A DNA stretch of 64,000 nucleotides from an uncultured Oxalobacteraceae bacterium. Lineage in GTDB: Bacteria; Pseudomonadota; Gammaproteobacteria; Burkholderiales; Burkholderiaceae. The stretch lies in contig CAMLIL010000014.1 of the NCBI GenBank assembly GCA_946480015.1, positions 13,113 through 77,112 of the forward strand, in the 5' to 3' direction. Shown piece after piece: positions 9,293 through 17,829 of this stretch. Within the stretch, counting starts at the first letter, position 1. Each line of letters opens with the position of its first letter. The notes beneath the pieces were generated by a model. It was not told where the DNA came from. It ran no database searches and saw nothing but the letters and a program-made list of their open reading frames with translations. The position numbers were made by a program, and so were the translations under genes.

Positions 9293-9760
9293 ATGGACCA
9301 GCAGAAACTGCGCACCCTGGTGTTCGAGAAAACCGGCGTCAAGGTCGACCTCGACGACCCCATCTTCGCGCTGGTGGCGCTCAATGAAGCGGTGCTGGAG
9401 GAAACCGTCGAGCGCCATGTGGCGCGTATCGACGCGGCCAGCGCGGCCCTGGCCCAGGCGGTGACGGGGCAGCCGGTGCTGCCGGCCGTGACGCCGTCCA
9501 GACCGCTTGTGCAAGGCGGGCCGGAAAAGCGCATGATGATGGTCGCCGGCGCGGCGGCCGCCCTGGGCGCCGTACTGGTCCTGCTGGGCCAGGCGGTGTT
9601 GTTCCGGCAGCCCGCGCCGCCCGCACCGGTGCTGGTCGCCAAGGAATTGACGGGCGAACAAGCGCTGGCGCTGAAGCAGGCCGAGAAACTCAACAAGATT
9701 ATCGCCAGGCTGGACAGCAAGACCCGCACCACCATCCAGACCGAAATGCAAAAACCCTGA
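9293..9760 (+). CDS. TraM-like membrane protein
   Basis: 155 residues. The N-terminal part (KLRTLVFEKTGVKVDLDDPIFALVALNEAVLEE) resembles the start of IncP conjugal transfer protein TraM, including the DDPI(F) segment. A single hydrophobic helix lies near residues 80-103 (MMMVAGAAAALGAVLVLLGQ), flanked by charged segments, and the C-terminus is a short amphipathic helix. It follows the TraL-like ATPase by six bases, the same order as traL-traM in IncP plasmids, which is the main support for the name. Confidence 0.65.
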   Translation: MDQQKLRTLVFEKTGVKVDLDDPIFALVALNEAVLEETVERHVARIDAASAALAQAVTGQPVLPAVTPSRPLVQGGPEKRMMMVAGAAAALGAVLVLLGQAVLFRQPAPPAPVLVAKELTGEQALALKQAEKLNKIIARLDSKTRTTIQTEMQKP

Positions 9761-9766
9761 CACAGT

Positions 9767-10762
9767 ATGAGCAAGCATCACGACCACGATCATGAGCACC
9801 ATGGCCACGATCATCATGGCCACGGGCACGGACACGGGCACGGACACGGACACGGGCACCACCATCACCATGCGGCGCCGAACGGCAGCACGCGCGCCTT
9901 CACGCTGGCGATCGGCCTGAACGCCGTGTTCGTGGCTGTTGAGTTCGGCTACGGCTTCGTGGCCAATTCCACCGCGCTGATGGCCGACGCCGGCCACAAT
10001 CTGTCGGATGTGCTGGGGCTGATCCTGGCCTTCGGCGCGGCCCTGCTGGCCAAAAGCGAGCCCAGCAAACGGTACACCTACGGCCTGCGCAGCTCGTCGA
10101 TCCTGGCGGCGCTGCTCAACGCCCTGCTGCTGATGCTGGCCTGCGGCGCGATCGGCTGGGAAGCGGTGCACCGGCTGAACACGGCGGCACCGGTGGCCGG
10201 CAAGACCGTGTCCATCGTGGCCGCGGTGGGGGTGCTGGTCAACGGCATTTCCGCCTGGCTTTTCATGGCCGGCAGCAAGGACGACATCAATATCCGCGGC
10301 GCCTACCAGCACATGGCGGCCGACGCCGCCATCTCGCTGGGGGTGGTGGTGTCCGGCGTGGTGATCCTGTTCACCGGCTGGACCTGGATCGACCCGGCCC
10401 TGAGTATCCTGATCGTGCTGTTTATTCTGATCGGCACCTGGTCGCTGCTGAAGGAATCGCTGCGCATGGTGCTGGCGGCGGTGCCGGCCAATGTGGATTC
10501 GGCCAGGGTGGCCGCTTTTCTGCGCGCCCAGCCTGGCGTGTCGGAAATGCACGACCTGCATATCTGGGCCATGAGCACCACCGAAACGGCGCTCACGGCC
10601 CATCTGGTGATGCCGGACGGCTATCCGGGCGACCGCGCCATCGACGCCATCGTCGCCCAGTTAAAGAGCGAGTACGCGATCGCCCACTGCACCCTGCAGG
10701 TCGAGCAGGGCACCACGGTGCACGATTGCGCGCTGCACGCCGAGGCGCACGCAGCGCACTAA
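9767..10762 (+). CDS. Cation diffusion facilitator (zinc-type exporter)
   Basis: 331-residue inner-membrane metal/proton antiporter of the CDF family. The first 35 residues are almost only His, Gly and Asp (HDHDHEHHGHDHHGHGHGH), a metal-binding tail seen in zinc or cobalt transporters. Six transmembrane segments follow, with the family metal-site motifs ALMADAGHNLSDVLGL in helix 2 and AYQHMAADAAISLGV in helix 5, then a cytoplasmic C-terminal domain (VSEMHDLHIWAMSTTETALTAH). The HxxxD pair in helix 5 suggests zinc. Start ATG 9767 follows the TraM-like gene by six bases. Confidence 0.92.
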   Translation: MSKHHDHDHEHHGHDHHGHGHGHGHGHGHGHHHHHAAPNGSTRAFTLAIGLNAVFVAVEFGYGFVANSTALMADAGHNLSDVLGLILAFGAALLAKSEPSKRYTYGLRSSSILAALLNALLLMLACGAIGWEAVHRLNTAAPVAGKTVSIVAAVGVLVNGISAWLFMAGSKDDINIRGAYQHMAADAAISLGVVVSGVVILFTGWTWIDPALSILIVLFILIGTWSLLKESLRMVLAAVPANVDSARVAAFLRAQPGVSEMHDLHIWAMSTTETALTAHLVMPDGYPGDRAIDAIVAQLKSEYAIAHCTLQVEQGTTVHDCALHAEAHAAH

Positions 10763-10765
10763 GGC

Positions 10766-11698
10766 TTAGCCGGCCAGGTTGGCGAACAGCGCCGTCGACA
10801 GGTAGCGCTCGCCGAACGAGGGGATGACCGTCACGATCACCTTGCCGGCGTTCTCCGGACGCTTGGCCACCTGCGCCGCCGCCCACAAGGCCGCGCCTGC
10901 CGAAATACCGACCAGCAATCCTTCCTGGCTGGCAGCCGCGCGCGCGGTCGTGAACGCGTCTTCGTTCTTGACGCAAATGACTTCGTCGTACACGTGGGTA
11001 TTGAGCACGGCCGGCACGAAACCGGCACCCAGGCCCTGGATCGGGTGCGGCCCCTTGGTACCCTTGGACAACATCGGCGATGCTTCCGGCTCGACCGCGA
11101 TGACCTGGAAGCCCGGCTTGCGCTCCTTGATCACTTCGCCCACGCCGGTGATGGTACCGCCGGTGCCCACGCCGGCCACCAGGATATCGACCTTGCCGTC
11201 GGTATCGCGCCAGATTTCCTCGGCGGTGGTGCGGCGGTGCACATCCGGATTGGCCGGGTTGTTGAACTGCTGCGGCATCAGGTAGTTCGGATGCGCCGCC
11301 ACCAGTTCCTCGGCCACGCGGATGGCGCCCAGCATGCCTTCCGGACCGGGCGTGAGGACCAGTTCGGCGCCATAAGCGCGCAGCAGCATGCGGCGCTCGT
11401 TGCTCATGGTTTCAGGCATGACCAGCTTGCAGCGGTAGCCGCGCGCCGCGCACACCATCGCCAGCGCGATGCCGGTGTTGCCGCTGGTGGGTTCGACAAT
11501 GACCGTGTCCGGGCCAATCTTGCCGGCCGCTTCGGCCGCTTCGATCATGGACAGGCCGATGCGGTCCTTGACGCTGTGGGCCGGGTTGTAGAACTCCAGC
11601 TTGGCCAGCACATCGGCGCCGGCGCCCTGCACCAGCTTGCGGATACGCACCAGCGGAGTATTGCCGATCAGTTCGGTGACATCGTTTGCGACTCTCAT
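10766..11698 (-). CDS. cysK: Cysteine synthase (O-acetylserine sulfhydrylase)
   Basis: PLP enzyme making L-cysteine from O-acetylserine and sulfide. The start at 11698 ([17 protein letters not shown]) fits the family; the longer frame adds 17 unrelated residues. 310 residues, with the PLP lysine in [11 protein letters not shown], the substrate loop [10 protein letters not shown], and the phosphate loop [13 protein letters not shown]. It ends three bases from the convergent CDF exporter. A MITE-like inverted repeat at 11727-11829 lies directly upstream and may influence transcription. Confidence 0.94.
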   Translation of the reverse strand: MRVANDVTELIGNTPLVRIRKLVQGAGADVLAKLEFYNPAHSVKDRIGLSMIEAAEAAGKIGPDTVIVEPTSGNTGIALAMVCAARGYRCKLVMPETMSNERRMLLRAYGAELVLTPGPEGMLGAIRVAEELVAAHPNYLMPQQFNNPANPDVHRRTTAEEIWRDTDGKVDILVAGVGTGGTITGVGEVIKERKPGFQVIAVEPEASPMLSKGTKGPHPIQGLGAGFVPAVLNTHVYDEVICVKNEDAFTTARAAASQEGLLVGISAGAALWAAAQVAKRPENAGKVIVTVIPSFGERYLSTALFANLAG

Positions 11699-11726
11699 AT
11701 TGGTTCCCCAGGGTTGGACATTGATT

Positions 11727-11829
11727 AGAGGCTGTTTCAAGATGGCCATGGCGGCGTTGCAGCTCCTTGCCGTGCAGCCGCACCGTCTTCGTCGCTGCGC
11801 CTAGCCCTGCCCATGTTGAAACAGCCTCT
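11727..11829. repeat. MITE-like element with 14-bp terminal inverted repeats
   Basis: AGAGGCTGTTTCAA at 11727-11740 is repeated exactly in inverted orientation at 11816-11829, with further partial symmetry inside each arm. The 103-bp unit has no open frame worth calling and lies between cysK and the FKBP gene. The same 14-mer occurs again at 51761-51774 at the start of recX. The ends resemble insertion-sequence termini, so this may be a non-autonomous derivative. Confidence 0.6.
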
Positions 11830-11849
11830 TAGACAGTGCTCTTGACAGT

Positions 11850-12338
11850 TTATTTGACCTTGACCAGTTCGACCTCGAAGATCAGGTCGGAGTTGGCCGG
11901 GATGCCGGGCAAGGCACGGGCGCCGTAGGCCAGGCGCGCGGGAATGATCAGGGTACGCTTGCCGCCCACCTTCATGCCCTGCAGGCCCTGGTCCCAGCCC
12001 TTGATGACGCGGCCGGCGCCGAGCACGAATTCGATCGGTTCGCCGCGCTCGCGCGAGGAATCGAACTGGCGCCCGTGCTGTTTGGTGGCCAGCGGCTTGA
12101 ACAGCCAGCCGGTGTAGTGCACCGACACGGTGGTGCCGACCTGGGCTTCGGCGCCCTTGCCGATCAGGTTATCGGTGACGGCCAGCTGGTCTTCGGCAGC
12201 CGCCATCTGGGCTGGGGGCGCAGCCGCCGAGACCGGCTCGACGGTGTTGGCGGCGGGCGCCGGCTGGGTGGTGTTCTGGGCCAGTGCGGCGCCGGCTGCC
12301 AGCAGCAGGGCGGCGCTCAAAGTGCGACGAATCATCAT
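11850..12338 (-). CDS. Secreted FKBP-type peptidyl-prolyl isomerase
   Basis: 162 residues with a signal peptide (MMIRRTLSAALLLAAGAALAQ), placing it in the periplasm. After an Ala/Pro-rich linker comes one FKBP domain: VSVHYTGWLF, FDSSRERGEPIEFVLG, VIKGWDQGLQGMKVGGKRTLIIP, LAYGARALPGIPANSDLIFEVELVKV. The active-site aromatic and acidic residues of FKBP folds are present. Likely assists folding of envelope proteins. Confidence 0.92.
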   Translation of the reverse strand: MMIRRTLSAALLLAAGAALAQNTTQPAPAANTVEPVSAAAPPAQMAAAEDQLAVTDNLIGKGAEAQVGTTVSVHYTGWLFKPLATKQHGRQFDSSRERGEPIEFVLGAGRVIKGWDQGLQGMKVGGKRTLIIPARLAYGARALPGIPANSDLIFEVELVKVK

Positions 12339-12371
12339 GAACTCTTTCGTGAACGGTGGAGGGATGCTGCT

Positions 12372-13199
12372 TTATGATAGCGCGTCGGCGGCCAGGTGGC
12401 GCAGCGCGTGGGCCGCCGCCGCCATGCCGAAGGTGGCGGTGACGACCATGGTGGAACCGAAGCCGGCGCAATTGAGGCCGGTGACGCCGTCGATGGCGCA
12501 GCTTTCCTCGCCTTGCGGCAGGCTCAGGCGCTCCATCGAAAACACCGCGTCGACGTGAAACCTGGTTTTCTCGCCGCGCGGGTAACCGTATTGATTGCGC
12601 AGGCGCTTGCGCACCATTTTCAGCAAGGGTTCCTGCTCGGTGCGGGCGAGGTCGCGGATGGCGATCTGGGTCGGGTCGCGCTGGCCGCCGGCGCTGCCGA
12701 TGATCACCATGGGCAAGCCGTGCGCGCGGCAGTGGGCGATCAGCGCGGCCTTGGCCTTGACGCTGTCGATGGCGTCGACCACGAAATCGTAGCCGCGCCC
12801 GGCGATCATCCGGTCCAGGTTGTCGGGATCGACGAAATCTTCGATCAGGTTGACCTTGCAATACGGATTGATCTGGGCGATGCGCGCGGCCAGGGCCTCG
12901 ACCTTGGGCTGGCCAATGGTGCCGGTCAAGGCCATGATCTGGCGGTTGATGTTCGATTCGGCCACGTTGTCCAGGTCAATCAGGGTCAGCTGGCCGATGG
13001 CGCTGCGCGCCAGCGCTTCGACCACCCAGGAACCGACCCCGCCGACCCCGACCACGCACACGTGGGCGGCCTGGAAGCGCGCCAGCGCGGCGGCGCCGTA
13101 CAGGCGGCCAATGCCGCCGAAGCGGCGCTCCATGTCGACCGGGTCGGCCTCGGGCGACGGCGGCAATGAGGTGTCAAGCGGGGTATCAAGCGTGTTCAT
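12372..13199 (-). CDS. tcdA: tRNA threonylcarbamoyladenosine dehydratase
   Basis: E1-like ATP-dependent enzyme (formerly CsdL/YgdL) that cyclises t6A37 in tRNA to ct6A. 275 residues from the ATG at 13199; a GTG at 13205 is possible. It shows the start RRFGGIGRLYG, the nucleotide-binding VGVGGVGSWVVEALARS, DLDNVAESNINRQ, and DAIDSVKAKAALI, all typical of the TcdA subgroup of ThiF/MoeB proteins. It ends about 33 bases before the FKBP gene and may share its transcript. Confidence 0.92.
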   Translation of the reverse strand: MNTLDTPLDTSLPPSPEADPVDMERRFGGIGRLYGAAALARFQAAHVCVVGVGGVGSWVVEALARSAIGQLTLIDLDNVAESNINRQIMALTGTIGQPKVEALAARIAQINPYCKVNLIEDFVDPDNLDRMIAGRGYDFVVDAIDSVKAKAALIAHCRAHGLPMVIIGSAGGQRDPTQIAIRDLARTEQEPLLKMVRKRLRNQYGYPRGEKTRFHVDAVFSMERLSLPQGEESCAIDGVTGLNCAGFGSTMVVTATFGMAAAAHALRHLAADALS

Positions 13200-13286
13200 C
13201 CGCACATTTTAACGGACGCGGGCCGGCGCGCTGCTCTAAAATGAAGCGCTGTACAGCCTGACAATCGACGCAACCCAGGAATGACC

Positions 13287-14477
13287 ATGACCCTCAACGC
13301 CCTGCCCGACAGCGCACCCGGCTTCGACCAGCCGATCGCCGTGCTGAAACACTGCCACGACCGCATCCGCAAGCAACTCGACACGCTGGCCAGGCTGGTG
13401 CCGCATCTGGCCGCGCACGGCGCCGACGACCAGGCGCGCCAGGCCGCCAGCGCGCTCATCAAGTATTTCGACAAGGCCGCGCCGCTGCACCACCAGGACG
13501 AGGAGCACGACCTGGTGCCGATGCTGCAGGCCAGCGCCGCCGGGGCCGACGCGGCCCTGCTGGCCGAGCTGGTGCCGCAAATCCTGAGCGAACACCAGCA
13601 GATGGATGGCATGTGGCAAAGCCTGCATGAAGAGCTCAGGCAGATCGCCGACGGCAAGCCAGCGCAGCTGTCGGAGCACACGGTGCGGCGCTTCTGCGAC
13701 ACCTATGCGCGCCACATGGAAATCGAGGAAGGCAATATCGCGCCCATGGCCAAGCGCCTGTTTTCGGCCGGACAGATGGCGCAGCTGGGCCAGGCCATGC
13801 AGCAACGGCGCGGGATTGCGGCGCCGGCGCCGACCTTGGGCGAGGCGGTGGCGGCGCTGCGCAAGGATTACGGCCAGGCCATGCTGGACGAAAGCATGGT
13901 GGCGGACGACCCCTTCATGCAATTTAACCAGTGGTTCGAGCAAGCCCTCAAGGCCGACGTCAACGAGCCGAACGCGATGAGCGTGGCCAGCGTGGACGTC
14001 CGCGGACGGCCGAGTTCGCGCATCGTGCTGATCAAGCAATACGACGCGCGCGGCTTCACCTGGTACACCAATTACGACAGCCAGAAAGGGCGCGAGCTTG
14101 CGGCAAATCCAAACGCTTGCCTGCTCTTCTTTTGGAGTGAACTTGAGCGCCAGATTCGCATCGAAGGAAGGGTGGAGCGTACCTCGGCGGCGGAAAGCGA
14201 CGCATATTTCCACAGCCGGCCGCTGAAAAGCCGGCTGGCCGCGATCGCATCGGCGCAAAGCAGTCCGATCGCCGACCGCGCCAGCATGGAACAGCAGTAT
14301 GCAGCGGTAGCACAGCAGTACGGCGAACAGCCGCCGCGTCCGGCCAACTGGGGCGGGTTCCGGCTCGTGCCGGAACGTTTCGAGTTCTGGCAGGGGCGCC
14401 GTTCGCGTTTTCATGACCGTATCGAATACACGCTGCAGGCCGACGGCAGCTGGATACGGCAACGTTTGCAACCGTAG
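13287..14477 (+). CDS. pdxH: Hemerythrin domain fused to pyridoxamine 5'-phosphate oxidase
   Basis: One uninterrupted frame joins two families. About residues 1-168 form a hemerythrin/HHE four-helix domain with candidate iron ligands in [25 protein letters not shown] and ARHMEIEEG. From about residue 180 ([15 protein letters not shown]) to the end is a full-length PdxH of about 215 residues, with FMN and substrate motifs [39 protein letters not shown] and the C-terminal [13 protein letters not shown]. PdxH oxidises PNP/PMP to PLP using O2. ATG 13287 is chosen because AGGA lies six bases upstream; ATG 13281 abuts it. Stand-alone PdxH starts at the LRKDYG region, so the N-terminal domain is an addition. 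Confidence 0.9.
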   Translation: MTLNALPDSAPGFDQPIAVLKHCHDRIRKQLDTLARLVPHLAAHGADDQARQAASALIKYFDKAAPLHHQDEEHDLVPMLQASAAGADAALLAELVPQILSEHQQMDGMWQSLHEELRQIADGKPAQLSEHTVRRFCDTYARHMEIEEGNIAPMAKRLFSAGQMAQLGQAMQQRRGIAAPAPTLGEAVAALRKDYGQAMLDESMVADDPFMQFNQWFEQALKADVNEPNAMSVASVDVRGRPSSRIVLIKQYDARGFTWYTNYDSQKGRELAANPNACLLFFWSELERQIRIEGRVERTSAAESDAYFHSRPLKSRLAAIASAQSSPIADRASMEQQYAAVAQQYGEQPPRPANWGGFRLVPERFEFWQGRRSRFHDRIEYTLQADGSWIRQRLQP

Positions 14478-14557
14478 CGGACGCGCCGCGCCTTCGTCTT
14501 GCCGCGCGCGTTCGAGCCGCATTCACGCAGCATTAACGCAGCACCAGCGAGGGCGCC

Positions 14558-15787
14558 ATGTTTTACCAGACCCGATTGAGCGCATGGTCATCCGGCCTGC
14601 GCCAGCAACACGCGCTGCCACTACGGATTGCCCTGTGGGACGGGCAGCAACTGGATTTTTCGTCCGATCCGCCGCGCGTGACGATCCGCGTGCCGTGCGC
14701 GCGCGCGCTCCGGTTTCTGCTGTCGCCTTCACTGTTCAGCCTGGGCAAAGCCTATGTGGAAGGCGAACTCGAGGTCGAAGGCCGCGCCAGCGACATGATC
14801 GCCATGGTCAATGCGCTGGCGCGCACTGCCGGGCCGGCGGAACGGCCGTCGCGGCTGAACCTGTTTAAGCGGCGCCATACCCGCAGGCTCGACGCCGAGG
14901 CGATCCGCTACCACTACGATATTTCCAACGAGTTCTATGCCGCCTGGCTCGATCCCGGCATGGTGTATTCCTGCGCCTACTTCGAACACGGCGACGAAGC
15001 GCTGGCCCTGGCGCAGGAGAAAAAAATTGACCACATCCTGCGCAAGATCGGTCTGCGCGCCGGCCACACCCTGCTCGATGTGGGCTGCGGCTGGGGCACG
15101 CTGGCGATCCGCGCGGCCCAGCAGTTCGGCGCGCGCTGCGTGGGCATCACGCTGTCGGAGAACCAGGCGCGGCTGGCGCGCGAACAGGTGGCGCGCGCCG
15201 GCCTGCAAGACCGGGTCGAGATCCGCGTGGAGGATTACCGCGACGTCAGCGGCAGCTTCGACCGCATCACCAGCGTGGGCATGTTCGAGCATGTCGGCAT
15301 CGCCCGCCTGCCGGCCTATTTCCGCAAGATCCATGACTTGCTGACCGACGATGGGGTGGCCATGAACCATGGCATCACCAGCACCGACGTGCGCAGCCGC
15401 GAAGTGCCGCACGGCGGCGGCGAGTTCATCCAGCGCTACGTGTTCCCGCACGGCGAACTGGCCCATCTGGGCACGGTGGTGCACGCGATGCAGGAAGGCG
15501 GACTGGAAGCGCGCGACGTGGAAAACCTGCGGCGCCACTACGCCCGCACCTGCGCGCGCTGGGCCGAGAACTTCGAAAACCACGCCGACCAGATCCGGCG
15601 CCTGACCGATGCCAGGCACTTTCGCATCTGGCGCGTGTATCTGGCTGGCTGCGCCCACGCGTTCGCGCATGACTGGATCAGCGTGTACCAGATCGTGTGC
15701 GGCAAGGCCGGGCGTGATCCCGGCGTCATTCCGTGGTCGCGCCGCTACATGTACCCGCAGTCCGGCGCGCTGGCCGAGCTCAGGTGA
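14558..15787 (+). CDS. Cyclopropane-fatty-acyl-phospholipid synthase family methyltransferase
   Basis: 409-residue SAM-dependent enzyme of the CFA synthase family, expected to act on unsaturated phospholipid acyl chains at the membrane. Motifs: YHYDISNEFYAAWLDPGMVYSCAYFE, the SAM loop LLDVGCGWGTLAIRAA, GITLSENQARLAREQ, and FDRITSVGMFEHVGIARLPAYF. The N-terminal about 110 residues form the accessory domain of the family. It begins 80 bases after the hemerythrin-PdxH gene. Its 3' end overlaps the convergent msrA frame by eight bases. Confidence 0.92.
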   Translation: MFYQTRLSAWSSGLRQQHALPLRIALWDGQQLDFSSDPPRVTIRVPCARALRFLLSPSLFSLGKAYVEGELEVEGRASDMIAMVNALARTAGPAERPSRLNLFKRRHTRRLDAEAIRYHYDISNEFYAAWLDPGMVYSCAYFEHGDEALALAQEKKIDHILRKIGLRAGHTLLDVGCGWGTLAIRAAQQFGARCVGITLSENQARLAREQVARAGLQDRVEIRVEDYRDVSGSFDRITSVGMFEHVGIARLPAYFRKIHDLLTDDGVAMNHGITSTDVRSREVPHGGGEFIQRYVFPHGELAHLGTVVHAMQEGGLEARDVENLRRHYARTCARWAENFENHADQIRRLTDARHFRIWRVYLAGCAHAFAHDWISVYQIVCGKAGRDPGVIPWSRRYMYPQSGALAELR

Positions 15788-16334
15788 AGCGCTCCGCGAA
15801 GGTTTTACGGAATTTCATCACCTTGGGCGCCACCACGAAGGCGCAATAGCCCTGCATGGGGTGCTGGCGGAAGTAATTCTGGTGGTAGTCCTCGGCCTTG
15901 TACCAGGTCTGGGCCGGCAGCACTTCGGTGACGATGGGCGCATCCCACACGCCCGCCATTTCGCCGATGACCTGGCGCGCGGTGGCTTCCTGTTCCGGCG
16001 AGGTGCAAAAAATTGCTGAGCGGTACTGAGTGCCGACATCGTTGCCCTGGCGGTTCAGGGTGGTGGGATCGTGGATGGTGAAGAAAATTTCCAGCAAGTC
16101 GCGGTAAGCGATCACGGCGGGATCGAAGCTGACCTTGACCACTTCGGCGTGGCCGGTGGTGCCGGCGCACACCTTTTCGTAGCTCGGCTCGGGGTCCTGC
16201 CCGCCCATGTAACCGGACTCGACCTTGATCACCCCGCGCGCCTCCTGATACACCGCTTCCAGGCACCAGAAGCTAACAGCCCGCACCGAGTATTGCAACC
16301 TCAATGCGGGAACCTCCTTTCGCTTCCAAGTCAT
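15780..16334 (-). pseudogene. msrA: msrA, 3' part with element-derived N-terminus and Cys-to-Ser change
   Basis: Peptide-methionine (S)-S-oxide reductase, most of the protein. From FWCLEAVYQEARGVIKVESGYMGG to YCAFVVAPKVMKFRK it is a normal MsrA, including HPMQGYCAF with the resolving-type Cys. The first about 22 residues are encoded by the inserted element, and the universal GCFW motif reads VSFW, so the catalytic Cys is replaced by Ser. Native sequence begins at the 9-bp core 16263-16271. The frame can start at ATG 16334 or at a TTG near 16304 that follows a strong AAAGGAGG, so a chimeric protein may be made, but without the nucleophile it should be inactive. The native N-terminus lies at 27827-27907. 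Confidence 0.9.
16263..16271. other. attL core
   Basis: GCACCAGAA, on the minus strand TTCTGGTGC (Phe-Trp-Cys of MsrA). Host msrA lies to the left and element DNA to the right (GCTAACAGCC). The same nine bases occur at the right end. The deduced attP, GTTTAGGTGCACCAGAAGCTAAC, has imperfect inverted arms (GTTTAG/GCTAAC) around the core, as expected for a tyrosine recombinase site. Confidence 0.8.
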
Positions 16335-16376
16335 TGATTTGGTTCATTTTACTACCTCTGGCGGTGGGTGTTCTTC

Positions 16377-16433
16377 GGGTGAATTTTATCAAAAAGCCGT
16401 CTCCGATTGGGTGAATTGCCGTAAAATTTACCC
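16377..16433. promoter_or_regulatory. GGGTGAATT repeats before the integrase gene
   Basis: GGGTGAATT occurs at 16377-16385 and 16409-16417, and a near-inverted copy AATTTACCC at 16425-16433. They lie just inside attL and upstream of the integrase start. They could be integrase arm-binding sites or an operator controlling the integrase gene; sequence alone does not decide. Confidence 0.45.
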
Positions 16434-16459
16434 AGCAATTAACCCTGGAAGCTTACAAA

Positions 16460-17719
16460 ATGGCAACAATTCCTCGCGGTATCCAAGTCGTAGAGCATAC
16501 CAATGCTGATAATAGTATCACCAAAAAATACAGAGTTCGCATTGTTCGCAAAGGCTTCAAAGCAGACCGTCGATTCGACGATCTCCAAGAAGCAAGCGAA
16601 TTCTTGAACCTTTCAAAATTGAAGAAAGGTAAAGAAATTATTTTCAACATTACAGAAGAAGAACGACTAAAGAAGCACCAGCAGGAAGAAGACCCATACA
16701 ATTATACATTCGGTTATTTTGTAAATCGGTATATCAATGAAGAAGTTCTCTCCAAGCCGATTACAACAGAAATGCAAAAACGAAACAGAACAAATATTCT
16801 TTCATTTTACAAGACAATTCTTAACACAAGCATTGAAAATACGGGTTTGACGTACAAAGAAAAAGAAGAGGAACTCGGAGGACTTGGCGACAAAAAAGTC
16901 CATACCTTTATGAAAGGTTTTGACATTCGCAAAATCAGCAATGTTGATATTAATAGTTATATTAAAGAACGACTAGCAAAAGGATTGAAAAAATCCTCTG
17001 TCGGTCGTGAAATTACGCACATTTCCAATGTTTTTAATAATTTACAAAATATCAGCACTGAGCTTGCAAGCCTTCCCAATCCGTGCTTGAAATACAATAA
17101 AAATTTACTTAAAGATAGAACAACCAAGAAGAAAATAAAAATTACCAAAGAGGAAGAGGAATTAATTTTCAAAAAATTGCAGGAGAAGAACAACAAAGCA
17201 ATGTATCAAATTGCAATGATTTCCGCTCTTACTGCACTTCGCAGAAGCGAAATAATTTATCTCACAACGCACCAAATTCACGATAATTATATAGAGCTTG
17301 AGACAACAAAAACGACTCCAAGGACTGTTTACATAGACAAGCAAGCAAAGGATTTTCTTAACACTTTGAAGCCTGTCACGAGTGACGGTCGCCTATTTTC
17401 CCATACCGTAATGGGGTTCGAAGGAAATTTCCGAAGGTTCTTAGACGACAACAAGCTACAAGGACGCTTTAGTTTCCACGACTTACGCCGTCTTGCGATT
17501 AGTAGAAAAATCGCACAAATCGGTGCAGAAAATTCTGTTTTCATTACTGAATTTTTGGGAATTTCCAATGTCAACAAATTTGAAGAACTGCACAATCCCA
17601 AGTTGATTTATGCACCAACAACTCAAGCCACCGCACTAAAAAACTTTGGACATACGCTTCCACAGACAACAAAAATATATTTCAACATGCCGAATATTGA
17701 GATAAAAAAGAAACCATAA
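16460..17719 (+). CDS. int: Tyrosine recombinase (integrase)
   Basis: 419-residue site-specific recombinase, predicted to catalyse integration at the msrA codons. Catalytic residues read as R261 (TALRRSEI), K284, H340 and R343 (FHDLRRLA), H398 (NFGHTLPQ) and nucleophile Y407 (TTKIYFNM). The N-terminal part (about 1-230) would hold the arm-binding and SAM-like core-binding domains. It sits about 190 bases from attL, reading away from the end, as is usual for such elements. Base composition is AT-rich like the rest of the element. Confidence 0.93.
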   Translation: MATIPRGIQVVEHTNADNSITKKYRVRIVRKGFKADRRFDDLQEASEFLNLSKLKKGKEIIFNITEEERLKKHQQEEDPYNYTFGYFVNRYINEEVLSKPITTEMQKRNRTNILSFYKTILNTSIENTGLTYKEKEEELGGLGDKKVHTFMKGFDIRKISNVDINSYIKERLAKGLKKSSVGREITHISNVFNNLQNISTELASLPNPCLKYNKNLLKDRTTKKKIKITKEEEELIFKKLQEKNNKAMYQIAMISALTALRRSEIIYLTTHQIHDNYIELETTKTTPRTVYIDKQAKDFLNTLKPVTSDGRLFSHTVMGFEGNFRRFLDDNKLQGRFSFHDLRRLAISRKIAQIGAENSVFITEFLGISNVNKFEELHNPKLIYAPTTQATALKNFGHTLPQTTKIYFNMPNIEIKKKP

Positions 17720-17829
17720 AAGAAGACAATTTTCATAAAAAGTAGTACGCAACGGCAACAATTTTTGATATGATGAGCTATCAGCTAGAGAAAAAGGCTG
17801 ACTTCCTCAAACCTTTTGAAAGAAAAATC

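Noticed and set aside
13281..14477. Possible sequencing frameshift creating the hemerythrin-PdxH fusion
   Set aside because: Both domains and the linker are in one frame with coherent composition, and there is no ribosome site or start codon directly before the PdxH part.
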